Assembly: GCA_902492935.1 (NCBI GenBank)
Contig: CABUNJ010000016.1
Span: forward strand, 1-54,083
DNA: 54,083 nucleotides
Origin: an uncultured Collinsella sp.
GTDB lineage: Bacteria > Actinomycetota > Coriobacteriia > Coriobacteriales > Coriobacteriaceae
Reading direction: 5' to 3'
The position numbers were made by a program, and so were the translations under genes. The notes under the pieces were generated by a model. That model was not told the origin of the DNA, ran no database searches, and saw only the letters and a list, made by a program, of their open reading frames with translations. Positions 24,888 through 33,378 of this stretch are shown here, one piece after another (position 1 is the stretch's first letter; the number at the start of each line of letters is the position of its first letter).

Positions 24888-24952
24888 GTTGCGGTGAAAT
24901 AGTTCCTAAATAGAGGCTTCAAGCCCCCAAGCAGGAACTATTCCACCGCAAC
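24888..24952. repeat. Long hairpin between the DMT gene and SIS paralogue 3
   Basis: The 20-base arm at 24888-24907 (GTTGCGGTGAAATAGTTCCT) is inverted at 24933-24952 with one mismatch. The inner loop can fold again (GGCTT/AAGCC). It lies downstream of SIS paralogue 3 and may be its terminator region, though no T-run follows. Confidence 0.65.
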
Positions 24953-24988
24953 TTATGAGGACATCGAGCTGTTAGGCCGCTCTATCCC

Positions 24989-25981
24989 CTAGTAGTCCAG
25001 CTTCCACATGTAGCGGCGCGTCATGTAGTCCTTGTGGGTGACGGCGGAGAGCGCGCGCATATACACGTTGTTGAGGATCGGGGCAAAGATCAGGTGGTTG
25101 AAGTACTCGCTCACGCTGTCCTTGATGTCGTTGAGGCCGAGCTCCTTGGCGTCGAGCTGATAGACGCGCTCGCCACCGTACTGGTTGACGAAGCGGATGC
25201 CGCGCTCGTCGTTGCAGCGGCTGCGGCCGACGCTGATGAGCTGGAACAGCGAGGTGCGCTTGTCCAGGATCTCGAAGGGGCCGTGGAAGAAGTCGCAGGT
25301 GTTGATGGTGCAGGAGTCGATCTGCAGCATCTCCTGCACGTTGCAGATGCTAAAGACGTAGGCGGCACCAAAGAGCGGGCCCTGGGCCATGACGTTGATG
25401 CAGGGCTTGTCGGCGTTCTGCTCGGCCCACTTGGCAGCGAGCGGACGGGTATACTCGACGGCCTTGCGATAGATGGGGTCGACCAAGTCGAAGGCGGCCA
25501 TAGCGGTCTCGTACTCGGCATAGCCCTCGGTCTGCTGCGTAAGCTCCATGGCGATCATGGTCACGACGGCGGAGTTGGTGCGGCCCATGCAGGACTCGTC
25601 GACGGCCAGGCTGTCGTACTGAATCTTGTAGTCGCAGACCTCGGTGAGGCCGGACTCGTCAACATAGATGGCGATGGTGCTGGCGCCGTGGTCCTTGGCG
25701 ACCTGGGCGGCAACGATGGTCTCCTTGGTGCCGCGCATGGACACGACGACGGCCAGGGTGTTCTCGTTGACGTAGGCCGGGGTGGCGTGCACGAACTCGT
25801 TGCTGGTGTAGCTGGAGCTCACGACCTGCGTGGCCTCGTGCTCCATAAAGTACTGGGCAGGATAGTTGCCGCCGTTGGATCCGCCAGCGCCAATCCACAC
25901 GACGCGCTTGATGCCGCCCTTGTCTGCCTTGTCAGCCAAAACCTGGGAGACGACATCCTTAACCTGTTCCTGAGTAGTCAT
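24989..25981 (-). CDS. SIS-domain sugar-phosphate isomerase/deglycase, paralogue 3
   Basis: Predicted 330-residue double-SIS protein. The first fold shows WIGAGGSNGGNYPAQYFMEH and, in place of the usual SxSGxT loop, VSMRGTKETIVAA, where Arg-Gly replaces the serine-glycine. The second fold has MAQGPLFGAAYVFS and NTCDFFHGPFE, with Cys-Asp-Phe instead of Gly-Glu-Tyr. It ends TRRYMWKLDY like paralogue 2. These loop changes suggest a different substrate from the other two, or altered activity. It is divergently transcribed from the GntR gene at 26187, and operator-like repeats lie in the shared 205-bp gap. No PTS gene adjoins it. Confidence 0.85.
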   Translation of the reverse strand: MTTQEQVKDVVSQVLADKADKGGIKRVVWIGAGGSNGGNYPAQYFMEHEATQVVSSSYTSNEFVHATPAYVNENTLAVVVSMRGTKETIVAAQVAKDHGASTIAIYVDESGLTEVCDYKIQYDSLAVDESCMGRTNSAVVTMIAMELTQQTEGYAEYETAMAAFDLVDPIYRKAVEYTRPLAAKWAEQNADKPCINVMAQGPLFGAAYVFSICNVQEMLQIDSCTINTCDFFHGPFEILDKRTSLFQLISVGRSRCNDERGIRFVNQYGGERVYQLDAKELGLNDIKDSVSEYFNHLIFAPILNNVYMRALSAVTHKDYMTRRYMWKLDY

Positions 25982-26019
25982 CGTGCATCAGCCTTTCTTC
26001 TCGTTTGATGCTCTCGATG

Positions 26020-26174
26020 GCATACAAGTTACATACATGTTTTGGTTATGTCGACTAGTTGTATGCTATATTTATCTTAGAAATTTTGCTGGTAAGGTTT
26101 TCGGTAGCTCGATACCAGCGGTTTTATTGTTGTGTTGAATACATGCTTGCTTAGATAAGCATACAAGTTAGATA
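26020..26174. promoter_or_regulatory. Divergent promoter region with GCATACAAGTTA sites
   Basis: GCATACAAGTTACATA lies at 26020-26035 and GCATACAAGTTAGATA at 26159-26174. A related inverted copy, CTAGTTGTATGC, is at 26055-26066. One site is next to each divergent start codon, as expected for an autoregulated GntR/target pair. Confidence 0.6.
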
Positions 26175-26186
26175 TAGGCTGATCGC

Positions 26187-26909
26187 ATGAACGCTTCATC
26201 TAAAAAGAAACTGAGCCAATACGAGCGCTTGGCGGGTACGCTTCGCGACCGCATCGCCGCCGGCATCTACGCACGCGGAAACAAGCTGCCGTCCGAGATG
26301 GAGCTCATGGACGAATCGGGGCTGTCGCGCAGCACCGTGCGCCACGCCCTTAAGGTTCTCGTTGATGAGGGCCTGGTGCGCACCGAGCGCGGGCGTGGCG
26401 CCTTTGTGGCCGACACGCCCGCGCTCCACGAGAACAACCTAGTGTTTTCGAGCTATACCAAGCAGGTCGAAGGTCAGGGCATGAAGCCCACCACGCGCAC
26501 CGTGGACTCGGGCTTTGCCAAGGCGGCCGGCAGCATAGCTAAGTTCTTTGACGCCGCCGTGGGCAGCAAGCTCGTCAAACTTGTCCGCCTGCGCTACCTG
26601 GACGACGTGCCGCTGTGCCTGGAGACCACCTACCTGCCGCCAAGCTTCGAGACGCTCATCGATCGCGATATCAACGGTTCGCTCTACGCGACGCTGCGCC
26701 AAGAATTCCATCGCGCGCCAGCACAGGGACATAAGACCTTTGAGGTGTGCTATGCCTCGCAAAACGAGGCGTTTTTGCTCAACGTTGAGCGCGGGCAGGC
26801 GCTGATCCTGATCACCGACTACGTCTACGACACCGACGGCCGACCGCTCCATGTCTCTAAGCGCATCCAACGCACCGACCGCGCCAAATACACCGAGCCA
26901 ATCGGCTAA
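26187..26909 (+). CDS. GntR/HutC-type transcriptional regulator (UTRA), paralogue 3
   Basis: Predicted 240-residue repressor. The GntR winged helix covers about residues 8-78 (YERLAGTLRDRIAAGIYARG, PSEMELMDESGLSRSTVRHA) with the RGRGAFV wing; a UTRA domain follows (about 95-235: VRLRYLDDVPLCLETTYLPP, VERGQALILITDYVYDTDG). It differs more from the two other GntR proteins than they do from each other. Being divergent from SIS paralogue 3 and sharing an upstream region with repeated GCATACAAGTTA sites, it very likely controls that gene and itself. Its stop is only 20 bases from the convergent acetyltransferase gene, inside a hairpin element. Confidence 0.92.
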   Translation: MNASSKKKLSQYERLAGTLRDRIAAGIYARGNKLPSEMELMDESGLSRSTVRHALKVLVDEGLVRTERGRGAFVADTPALHENNLVFSSYTKQVEGQGMKPTTRTVDSGFAKAAGSIAKFFDAAVGSKLVKLVRLRYLDDVPLCLETTYLPPSFETLIDRDINGSLYATLRQEFHRAPAQGHKTFEVCYASQNEAFLLNVERGQALILITDYVYDTDGRPLHVSKRIQRTDRAKYTEPIG

Positions 26910-26941
26910 CCTGCCAAAAAAACCTGTCCCTAAATGGTAGG
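26910..26941 (+). repeat. Dispersed hairpin element, copy 4
   Basis: CCTGCCA (26910-26916) pairs with TGGTAGG (26935-26941) around a core with AACCTGTCCCTA, the same loop as copy 1. GTTTTGGGAGGTCGGGG follows, as in copy 1. It overlaps the 3' end of the GNAT gene. Confidence 0.75.
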
Positions 26942-27520
26942 TTTTGGGAGGTCGGGGAACCAGGTTGGTTTGGGTTGGTTGGGGACGCGCTCGGCTAGGA
27001 CCAACTCCATCCAGCACATGTCGTACCAGCGGCCGAACTTTTGGGCGCAGCGGTCAAAGGCGCCCACCAGGCGATACCCCATATGGGCATGGAAGTCCTG
27101 GCTGTTGTGCGTCAGGTACTCGTCGTCCTTGTCGTGCGGCACGGCGATGAGGGCGCACATGTTGGTGATACCCATCGCGATCAGGCATTGCTTGAGCGCG
27201 TCATGCAGCTTGCGGCCCAGCCCGCCGTGGCGCACATCACGCGCCAGGTAGATCGATGTCTCGACCGACCAGTCGTATGCCTCGCGGCTGTTGAGCGGAC
27301 TCACATAGGCATAACCTACCGGACGCCCATCCAGCTCCATCACCAAATACGGATAGCGCTTGAGCGTGCGCTCGATGCGCCCGGCGAACTCCTCAACGCT
27401 CGGCACCTCGTATTCGCAGGTAATCGCCGTCTGGCGCACATACGGCTCATAGATGGCAAGCAACGCCGGCGCATCATCGGGCGTCGCCAGGCGAATCGTC
27501 GGCTCGGACATCTCGGTCAT
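26930..27520 (-). CDS. GNAT-family N-acetyltransferase (phosphinothricin-acetyltransferase-like)
   Basis: Predicted 196-residue acetyltransferase. The N-terminal IRLATPDDAPALLAIYEPYV and IERTLKRYPYLVMELDGRPVGYAYV match the Pat-like GNAT group. The acetyl-CoA loop is RHGGLGRKLHDAL, and GYRLVGAFDRCAQKFGRWYD with a following WMEL is the typical C-terminal part. Substrate unknown; amino-acid or amine N-acetylation is usual. The ATG at 27520 is preceded by GGAAGGG; ATG 27511 is an alternative. The last roughly 18 residues (VPNQPKPTWFPDLPKPTI) are encoded by a dispersed hairpin element and its flank, so the C terminus looks like a recent extension. Confidence 0.88.
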   Translation of the reverse strand: MTEMSEPTIRLATPDDAPALLAIYEPYVRQTAITCEYEVPSVEEFAGRIERTLKRYPYLVMELDGRPVGYAYVSPLNSREAYDWSVETSIYLARDVRHGGLGRKLHDALKQCLIAMGITNMCALIAVPHDKDDEYLTHNSQDFHAHMGYRLVGAFDRCAQKFGRWYDMCWMELVLAERVPNQPKPTWFPDLPKPTI

Positions 27521-27536
27521 ACAACCCTTCCCCCTC

Positions 27537-27579
27537 AAAAACAAAGGCCGCCTTGCGCCAAACCCAGCGCAAGGCGGCC
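27537..27579 (-). terminator. Intrinsic terminator of the threonine aldolase gene
   Basis: GGCCGCCTTGCGC (27546-27558) pairs with its complement at 27567-27579. On the minus strand it is followed by TTTGTTTTTGAG. It stands just after the aldolase stop. Confidence 0.88.
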
Positions 27580-27597
27580 CCTCGTCATTACATCAGG

Positions 27598-28623
27598 CTA
27601 CAGAACCGCCGCCAACGCGTCGATATCCTCCTGCGTCGTGGCCCAGCTGGTGCAAAAGCGCACCACCGTGTGGGTCTCGTCGTACTTTTCCCAGTACTCG
27701 ATCGCCGCATGCTCGCGAATGCGCGCCATGTCCTCGTTGGGCAGAATCACGAACTGCTGGTTAGTCGGCGTCTCCAAGAAGAACCGGTAGCCGTGCTCGT
27801 GCAGCACGCGACGAAGCGCCTGCGCGGTTTCGATCGCCTGACGGCCAATCTCAAAATACAGGCCATCGGTAAAGAGCGCCTCAAACTGGACGCCCGTCAG
27901 GCGGCCCTTGGCCAACAGCGCACCGTGCTGCTTAATGCGCGGAATGGGATGCGCCGGAGCGTGTATGCCGCAAAACACCACAGCCTCGCCGCACAGAGCG
28001 CCGCACTTGGTGCCGCCGATGTAGAACACGTCGCACAGCTGCGCCAGCTCGGGCAGGGTAATGTCGCACTCATCGGCCGCCAGCGCATAGGCCAGGCGGG
28101 CACCGTCCACAAACAGCGGAATCTGGCGCTTCTGGCACACCGCATGGATCGCCGCGAGCTCGGCCTTGGAGTACAGCGTGCCGTACTCGGTCGATAGGCT
28201 CACGTACACGGCGCCTGGGAACACCGTATGCTCGTAGCTCTCGTTTTCGTAGAACACCTGGATATAGTTCTCGAGGTCCTCGGCGTGCATCTTGCCCTCG
28301 TAGCCGGGGATGGTGAGCACCTTGTGGCCGCCAAACTCGATGGCGCCCGCCTCGTGGCAGGCGACGTGGCCGGTCTCGGCAGCAACGACGCCCTCGTACG
28401 GCGCGAGCAACATGTCGATCACCGTCGCGTTGGCCTGCGTGCCGCCCACCAGAAAAAACACGTCGGCATCGGGGGCCTGGCAGGCCTCGCGAATAAGTTG
28501 CTTGGCGCGCTCGGTATGTGCATCGGTACCGTAGCCGGGCTGCGGCTCCATGTTGGTATCGACGAGCGCCTGCAGCACCGCCGGGTGTGCGCCGTGGGAA
28601 TAATCGTTGTTGAACGCGAGCAT
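27598..28623 (-). CDS. Low-specificity L-threonine aldolase-type PLP enzyme
   Basis: Predicted 341-residue fold-type I PLP enzyme that splits threonine/allo-threonine into glycine and acetaldehyde. The start NNDYSHGAHPAVLQAL, GYGTDAHTERAK, and FFLVGGTQANATVID are typical. The PLP lysine is K206 in YIGGTKCGALCG, and D173 in FVDGARL binds the pyridine nitrogen. The member is shorter than glycine-cleaving paralogues and lacks an N-terminal extension. AGAGGA precedes the ATG. The PAP2 gene lies 45 bases upstream on the same strand, so they may share a transcript. A terminator follows. Confidence 0.92.
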   Translation of the reverse strand: MLAFNNDYSHGAHPAVLQALVDTNMEPQPGYGTDAHTERAKQLIREACQAPDADVFFLVGGTQANATVIDMLLAPYEGVVAAETGHVACHEAGAIEFGGHKVLTIPGYEGKMHAEDLENYIQVFYENESYEHTVFPGAVYVSLSTEYGTLYSKAELAAIHAVCQKRQIPLFVDGARLAYALAADECDITLPELAQLCDVFYIGGTKCGALCGEAVVFCGIHAPAHPIPRIKQHGALLAKGRLTGVQFEALFTDGLYFEIGRQAIETAQALRRVLHEHGYRFFLETPTNQQFVILPNEDMARIREHAAIEYWEKYDETHTVVRFCTSWATTQEDIDALAAVL

Positions 28624-28668
28624 GGCAATCCTCTCTTACCGGGTATCGGCCAGATGATTCAAACGGAG

Positions 28669-29532
28669 CTATTGTACGCCGTTGGGATAGGCAATGCGCG
28701 CGGCAAGGCACTCAAGCGCCAGCACCAGAGCAAAGCCGCAGCTCACGTCACTCAAAAAGTGCGCTCCGATCACGATGCGGCCAAGCGCGACGAGCGCCGC
28801 GACCACAGCCGCCGTCCAAAAGACCACACGACGGCGTGACGGCTTTTCCTTAAAGGCCGCCGCGGGAAGCCCGGCGAGCATAAGGCCGATCGCCGCGTGC
28901 GCCGTGTGTCCGCTCGCAAACGACTTGAAGCCGTCCTTGATTACACCGGTGGCGATATAAGTCCACTTGTCGGGGTTGCCGATCACCCACCACGGCTGAA
29001 ACTCGAGACCCTGCGTCACCTCGATCACGCGCATGCGAGGGCGCGACCACAGCGGTTTGACAATCACGTTGAGGATAATGGCCTGAGCGACCCACACGGC
29101 AAGCACCATCAACGCCCAGCGCGTGAGCTTGTCGGGCTCGGTCGTGCGCGTGAGGCGATAGACGATAAGGTTGGCGGCGATGACCAGCACAAATGTCAGC
29201 ACCAGCTGAACGGCAATGAGTTTACCGCCAACCTTCAGGGACGAGACGATCTCGTAGCCGGCCAGGCCAACGTTGACGAGGATGCCGAGCACGGCGAGCC
29301 ATTTGCTCTCCCTGGAGTCGGGACGCACCGCGCGTACGAGCATAACGCCCGCGACGCTCGACGTCAGCTCAAACGGCAGCTCTCCGGCGGCCTCGATAAA
29401 GCGACCGTAGATGCTGCCGATATTGAACAGCGCGCTCGAGATCTGATAATCGAAGAAACTGCCCACGCCCAGACAAAGACACAGGACAACCGCGATAATG
29501 GCGACATCTTTCTTATAGATGTATCCGAACAT
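28669..29532 (-). CDS. PAP2-superfamily membrane phosphatase
   Basis: Predicted 287-residue membrane protein with six or seven hydrophobic segments. The three PAP2 motifs are KPLWSRPRMR (159-168), SFASGHTAH (204-212; catalytic H209) and GRIVIGAHFLSDV (251-263; R252, H258, D262). Enzymes of this family dephosphorylate lipid phosphates such as undecaprenyl pyrophosphate or phosphatidate on the outer face of the membrane. The unusually long hydrophobic N-terminal half (1-155) and the insertion between motifs 1 and 2 distinguish it from the short BacA-like PgpB forms. AAAGGAAAG lies upstream of the ATG. It probably shares a transcript with the aldolase gene. Confidence 0.9.
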   Translation of the reverse strand: MFGYIYKKDVAIIAVVLCLCLGVGSFFDYQISSALFNIGSIYGRFIEAAGELPFELTSSVAGVMLVRAVRPDSRESKWLAVLGILVNVGLAGYEIVSSLKVGGKLIAVQLVLTFVLVIAANLIVYRLTRTTEPDKLTRWALMVLAVWVAQAIILNVIVKPLWSRPRMRVIEVTQGLEFQPWWVIGNPDKWTYIATGVIKDGFKSFASGHTAHAAIGLMLAGLPAAAFKEKPSRRRVVFWTAAVVAALVALGRIVIGAHFLSDVSCGFALVLALECLAARIAYPNGVQ

Positions 29533-29588
29533 GCTTTCCTTTCGATGGGGCCAGAGTGCCCAAATGGGGTGTTTGCAGTGTCGACTCG

Positions 29589-32500
29589 CTAGTCATCATC
29601 ACTAGCGCCCAGCTGTTGCAGCAGCATGAGTGCCGCGGCCATCGGGCCGGTGCCGTCGTTGGCGTCGAGACCGCGACCCAGGCCGCTGCCCGCACCAGCG
29701 CCTGCCTTGTAGGGCACCGACAGCTTGCGGCTCTTGGGGAAGTTCACCGCGCCATAGCGGGTCTTAAGCTCAAAGGCCACCTTCTTGGGCACGTCGACGC
29801 CCAAAAACGTGATGCGGCCGCCGCTGAGCGTGACGCTCTCGAGCCCCAAGCGCTCGCCGCGGATACGAATACGCGCGCGGTTGAACAGGTTGAGCCCCGC
29901 CAGCGGCAGCTCACCGTGCGCGGCCTCGGTCTCTTCCTGCACCTCGTCGATGCTCTCCAGGTCCTCGGCCGCCGCGAGCTTACGGTACACGAGCACGCGC
30001 TGATCCACCGCCGGCAGGTACTCCTCGGACAAGAAGTAGTCGGCCGGCAGGTTAATGCCCACGCTCGCCGCCTCCACGCCGGCGTCGTCATCGCCGCGCG
30101 CCTCGGCCACTGCCTGGCCCAGCATCTGCGTAAACAGGTCGAAGCCCACGCTCGACAGGTTGCCGTGCTGCTCGGCGCCCATGAGCGAGCCGGCACCACG
30201 GATCTCCAGGTCGCGCATGGCGATACGCATACCGCTGCCCAGGTCCTGGAACTCGGAAAGTGCGGTCAGGCGCGCCGTTGCCTCCTCGGTGAGCGGCAGC
30301 TCGCCCGGGAACATAAAGTACGCGTAGGCCTGCGTGGCAGAGCGGCCCACACGGCCCTTGAGCTGGTAGAGCTGTGCCAGGCCCAAGCGCTGCGAGTCCT
30401 CGATGATCAGCGTGTTGGCCGTTGCGTTGTCGATGCCGCTCTCCACGATGGTCGTGGCGATGAGCACGTCAATCTTCTTGGTCGCGAACTCGATCATCAC
30501 GTCCTCGACCTCGCGCGGGCTCATCTTGCCGTGCGCCACGCCCACGCGCGCCTCGGGCGCGGCCTCGTGCACGCGCGCCACGGCATCATCGATGGTCTTG
30601 ACGCGGTTGGACACGTAATACACCTGACCGCCGCGGCCCACCTCCAGGCGAATCGCCGCACTCACCACGTCGGGGTCGTACTCCCCCACGTGCACGATCA
30701 CGGGACGACGCCCGGTCGGCGGCGTGGTGATCAGGCTCATGTCGCGCACGCCGCTCGTGGCCATCTGCATGGTTCGCGGAATCGGCGTTGCCGAGAGCGT
30801 GAGCACGTCGATTTGCTCGCGCAGGTTTTTGAGCTGCTCCTTGTGCTGCACACCAAAGCGCTGCTCTTCGTCGATGATCACCATGCCCAGGTTCTTGGGG
30901 TTCACGTCGGCAGAAAGCAAGCGGTGCGTGCCGATGAGCACATCAATCGTGCCCTCGGCAAACGCCTTAAGTGCGCGCTTCTGCTGCGCCAGGGTGCGGA
31001 AGCGGCTGAGCACTTCGACCTCGAGGCCAAACGGGGCAAAGCGCTCAAAGAACGTCTCGTAGTGCTGCTGGGCGAGAATGGTCGTGGGGCAGAGCACCAT
31101 GACCTGGCGGCCGGAGTCCACGCACTTAAACGCCGCGCGCAGGGCAACCTCGGTCTTGCCAAAGCCCACGTCGCCGCACAGCAGGCGGTCCATGGGCTTG
31201 GGCGCCTCCATGTCGGCCTTAATGTCGGCGATGGCCTCCAGCTGGTCGCGCGTCTCGTCGTAAGGGAAGCTTTCCTCCATCTCGATCTGTTCGGGCGTAT
31301 CGGGCGGGCAGGCGATACCGGTAATCGACGAGCGGCGCGTATACAGATCGACCAGGTCAAACGCCAGCTTTTTGGCGTTCTTGCGTGCCTTGTTGGTGGC
31401 ACGCGTCCAGTCGGCGGTGTTGAGCCTGGTCAGGCGCGGCTTGTCACCGTCGGGACCGACGTATCGCGTGATGCGGTCGACCTGCTCGAGCGGCACGTAG
31501 AGCTTGTCGCCGTCGGCATATTCCAGCAAAAAGTAGTCGCGCTCCTTGCCACCCACTTCCTGGCGCGCGATCTCGCTAAAGAGCGCGATGCCGTGGGTGG
31601 CGTGCACCACGTAGTCTCCCGGCTTAAACGGGAAGGTGATCTGCGTAATGTCAACCTTGCGGCGGCTGCGGGCCCGGTTGGCGTCCATGCGGGCGTTGAG
31701 GTCGGCGATCGAGAACACGGCTAGGTTGGCATCGGGCACCACCACGCCCTGCGGCAAGGCGGCATCGACAAAGGTCACACGTCCGCGCGAAATAGTGGGC
31801 ACGGCGGCGCCGGCGGCAGCCTGGGCGGCACCCGCCTCGAGCGAGCGGGCGTTGAGCGCGTCGGTCTTACGCTCGCGAATGGAAGCATGGGCCTCCTGGC
31901 GTGCGGCACGGTCGGCGGAATCCGCCGCTGCCACGCGCACGCGCTCGCCGATAGCGCCGGAATTTTCGGGCGCCGCGGTCAGCGATTCCTCAAAGGTAAT
32001 GCCCTCGTCGCCAAAGGTGAGCTCCATCGACTCGCGCGCACCGCGGTCGGGAATGGCAAACACGCAGGCGTAGCGCTTGCCCACGACTTCCTGAATGCGC
32101 GTCATAAAGCGGTTGTCCGAGCCCGCAATGGCCGGCTGCTCAATCTTGAGCTCTGCCGTAACCGCGCCGCCGGCGCGAATCAGGCTCACATAGTTCAGGC
32201 GCTGCTGAGCACCAAAATCGAGCTGCTGGGCGCGTACATACAGGCCATCCAGTCGGTCAATCCCTGCCTCGCCGGCACGCGCCTCGATATCCTCGTAGGC
32301 GCGCAGACAGTCATCGAACAGCGAGCGCGGCTCGGACAGGACCACGAGCGCCTTGCCGCTCACGTGTGCCAGCGGGCTCACGGTCTGGCCGTACATCACC
32401 GGCAAAAAGCGGTCGAGCTCGGGTGTAACGATGCGCGCATCCACCATCTCGAGCAATGCGGCCAGCTTGCTGTCGTCCTGGCTGGCGCGATAGAGCGCCA

Positions 32501-33221
32501 CATGCATGTTGTGGACGGCCTCGTCGGTAAGCGCCAGCTCACGGCAGGGGAAGATCTCGATGCTGTCTTCGTTACCGATGGTCTGCCCCGTTGAGCTCAC
32601 CATGCGACGGATGCGGTCGATCTCGTCGCCAAAGAACTCAATGCGCACGGGCGCTTTTTCCTGCGCGGGAAACACCTCGACGGTGTCGCCGTGCACGCGG
32701 AACAGACCGGGCGCGTCGGCGGCGCCGGCATTGGTGTAGCCCATGCCCACTAGGCGCTGCGGCACCTCATCAAAAGGAATCTCCTCGCCCACCGCAAAGG
32801 TCGTGGACTCCCAATAGCGGCTCTCGACCGGCGGCACGCAGCGCAGCAGCGCGCGGGCCGAGGCAACCATGATGCAGTTGTCCCCGCGCACGATGCGCCC
32901 CAGAGCCTCGCAGCGCTGCGCCACCACGGCATCGTCGGGCGCCTGCTCGCGCCACGGATAGTCCTTGCGCTCGGGAAAACGGCACACGTGCGCCAGGCCC
33001 ACGTAGGCGGCAAGGCTGCGCGCGGCGCGATCGGCCGCATCCTCGCCACTCACAATGTAGACCGTCGGGCGCGGACGGCGCGCAAACTGAGCGGCCGCCA
33101 TAAGCGTGCGGCCCGACTGCGACACGGCCAGCGTCACGTCCTCGCCGGCATCGAGTCCGGCCTCGACGGTCTGCAGCGCCTCGGCAGTGTAGAGCTGCGC
33201 GGCTATACGGTGAATGAGCAT
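29589..33221 (-). CDS. mfd: Transcription-repair coupling factor Mfd
   Basis: Predicted 1210-residue DNA translocase that removes RNA polymerase stalled at lesions and recruits UvrA. Domains in order: UvrB-like N-terminal module (1-about 340: VCRFPERKDYPW, LFRVHGDTVEVFPA, then IEFFGDEIDRIR), the RNA-polymerase-interacting domain (about 520-600: FKPGDYVVHATHGIALF, EYADGDKLYVPLEQ), the superfamily 2 motor (MDRLLCGDVGFGKTEVALRA Walker A; DEEQRF; GVAHGKMSPREVEDVM; QLKGRVGRS) and the TRCF C-terminal domain. The motor's Walker B reads IIDEEQRFG, as usual in Mfd. The ATG at 33221 has GGAGGAA upstream. Length is normal (about 1150-1200), so it is complete. Confidence 0.96.
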   Translation of the reverse strand: MLIHRIAAQLYTAEALQTVEAGLDAGEDVTLAVSQSGRTLMAAAQFARRPRPTVYIVSGEDAADRAARSLAAYVGLAHVCRFPERKDYPWREQAPDDAVVAQRCEALGRIVRGDNCIMVASARALLRCVPPVESRYWESTTFAVGEEIPFDEVPQRLVGMGYTNAGAADAPGLFRVHGDTVEVFPAQEKAPVRIEFFGDEIDRIRRMVSSTGQTIGNEDSIEIFPCRELALTDEAVHNMHVALYRASQDDSKLAALLEMVDARIVTPELDRFLPVMYGQTVSPLAHVSGKALVVLSEPRSLFDDCLRAYEDIEARAGEAGIDRLDGLYVRAQQLDFGAQQRLNYVSLIRAGGAVTAELKIEQPAIAGSDNRFMTRIQEVVGKRYACVFAIPDRGARESMELTFGDEGITFEESLTAAPENSGAIGERVRVAAADSADRAARQEAHASIRERKTDALNARSLEAGAAQAAAGAAVPTISRGRVTFVDAALPQGVVVPDANLAVFSIADLNARMDANRARSRRKVDITQITFPFKPGDYVVHATHGIALFSEIARQEVGGKERDYFLLEYADGDKLYVPLEQVDRITRYVGPDGDKPRLTRLNTADWTRATNKARKNAKKLAFDLVDLYTRRSSITGIACPPDTPEQIEMEESFPYDETRDQLEAIADIKADMEAPKPMDRLLCGDVGFGKTEVALRAAFKCVDSGRQVMVLCPTTILAQQHYETFFERFAPFGLEVEVLSRFRTLAQQKRALKAFAEGTIDVLIGTHRLLSADVNPKNLGMVIIDEEQRFGVQHKEQLKNLREQIDVLTLSATPIPRTMQMATSGVRDMSLITTPPTGRRPVIVHVGEYDPDVVSAAIRLEVGRGGQVYYVSNRVKTIDDAVARVHEAAPEARVGVAHGKMSPREVEDVMIEFATKKIDVLIATTIVESGIDNATANTLIIEDSQRLGLAQLYQLKGRVGRSATQAYAYFMFPGELPLTEEATARLTALSEFQDLGSGMRIAMRDLEIRGAGSLMGAEQHGNLSSVGFDLFTQMLGQAVAEARGDDDAGVEAASVGINLPADYFLSEEYLPAVDQRVLVYRKLAAAEDLESIDEVQEETEAAHGELPLAGLNLFNRARIRIRGERLGLESVTLSGGRITFLGVDVPKKVAFELKTRYGAVNFPKSRKLSVPYKAGAGAGSGLGRGLDANDGTGPMAAALMLLQQLGASDDD

Positions 33222-33245
33222 GCTGTTCCTCCGGCATCGCAACGC

Positions 33246-33275
33246 CAAAAGCCCGCCGGGGCAAGCTCGGCGGGT
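33246..33275 (-). terminator. Intrinsic terminator of nth
   Basis: CCCGCCG (33252-33258) pairs with CGGCGGG (33268-33274). On the minus strand a CTTTTGG run follows. It lies between nth and mfd. Confidence 0.7.
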
Positions 33276-33378
33276 CGTACGTCAAATACATTGTCTGTCA
33301 TGGTAGCGCATGGAGAGGACTCCGGCTCAAGGACAAACCCAGCCCCGCAAAAAACGCCAGACGAAAATGCGTTCCGCC

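Noticed and set aside
29556..31724. 722-codon plus-strand open frame
   Set aside because: It is antisense to mfd, which has all family motifs. The His/Arg/Leu-rich translation has no recognisable domain.
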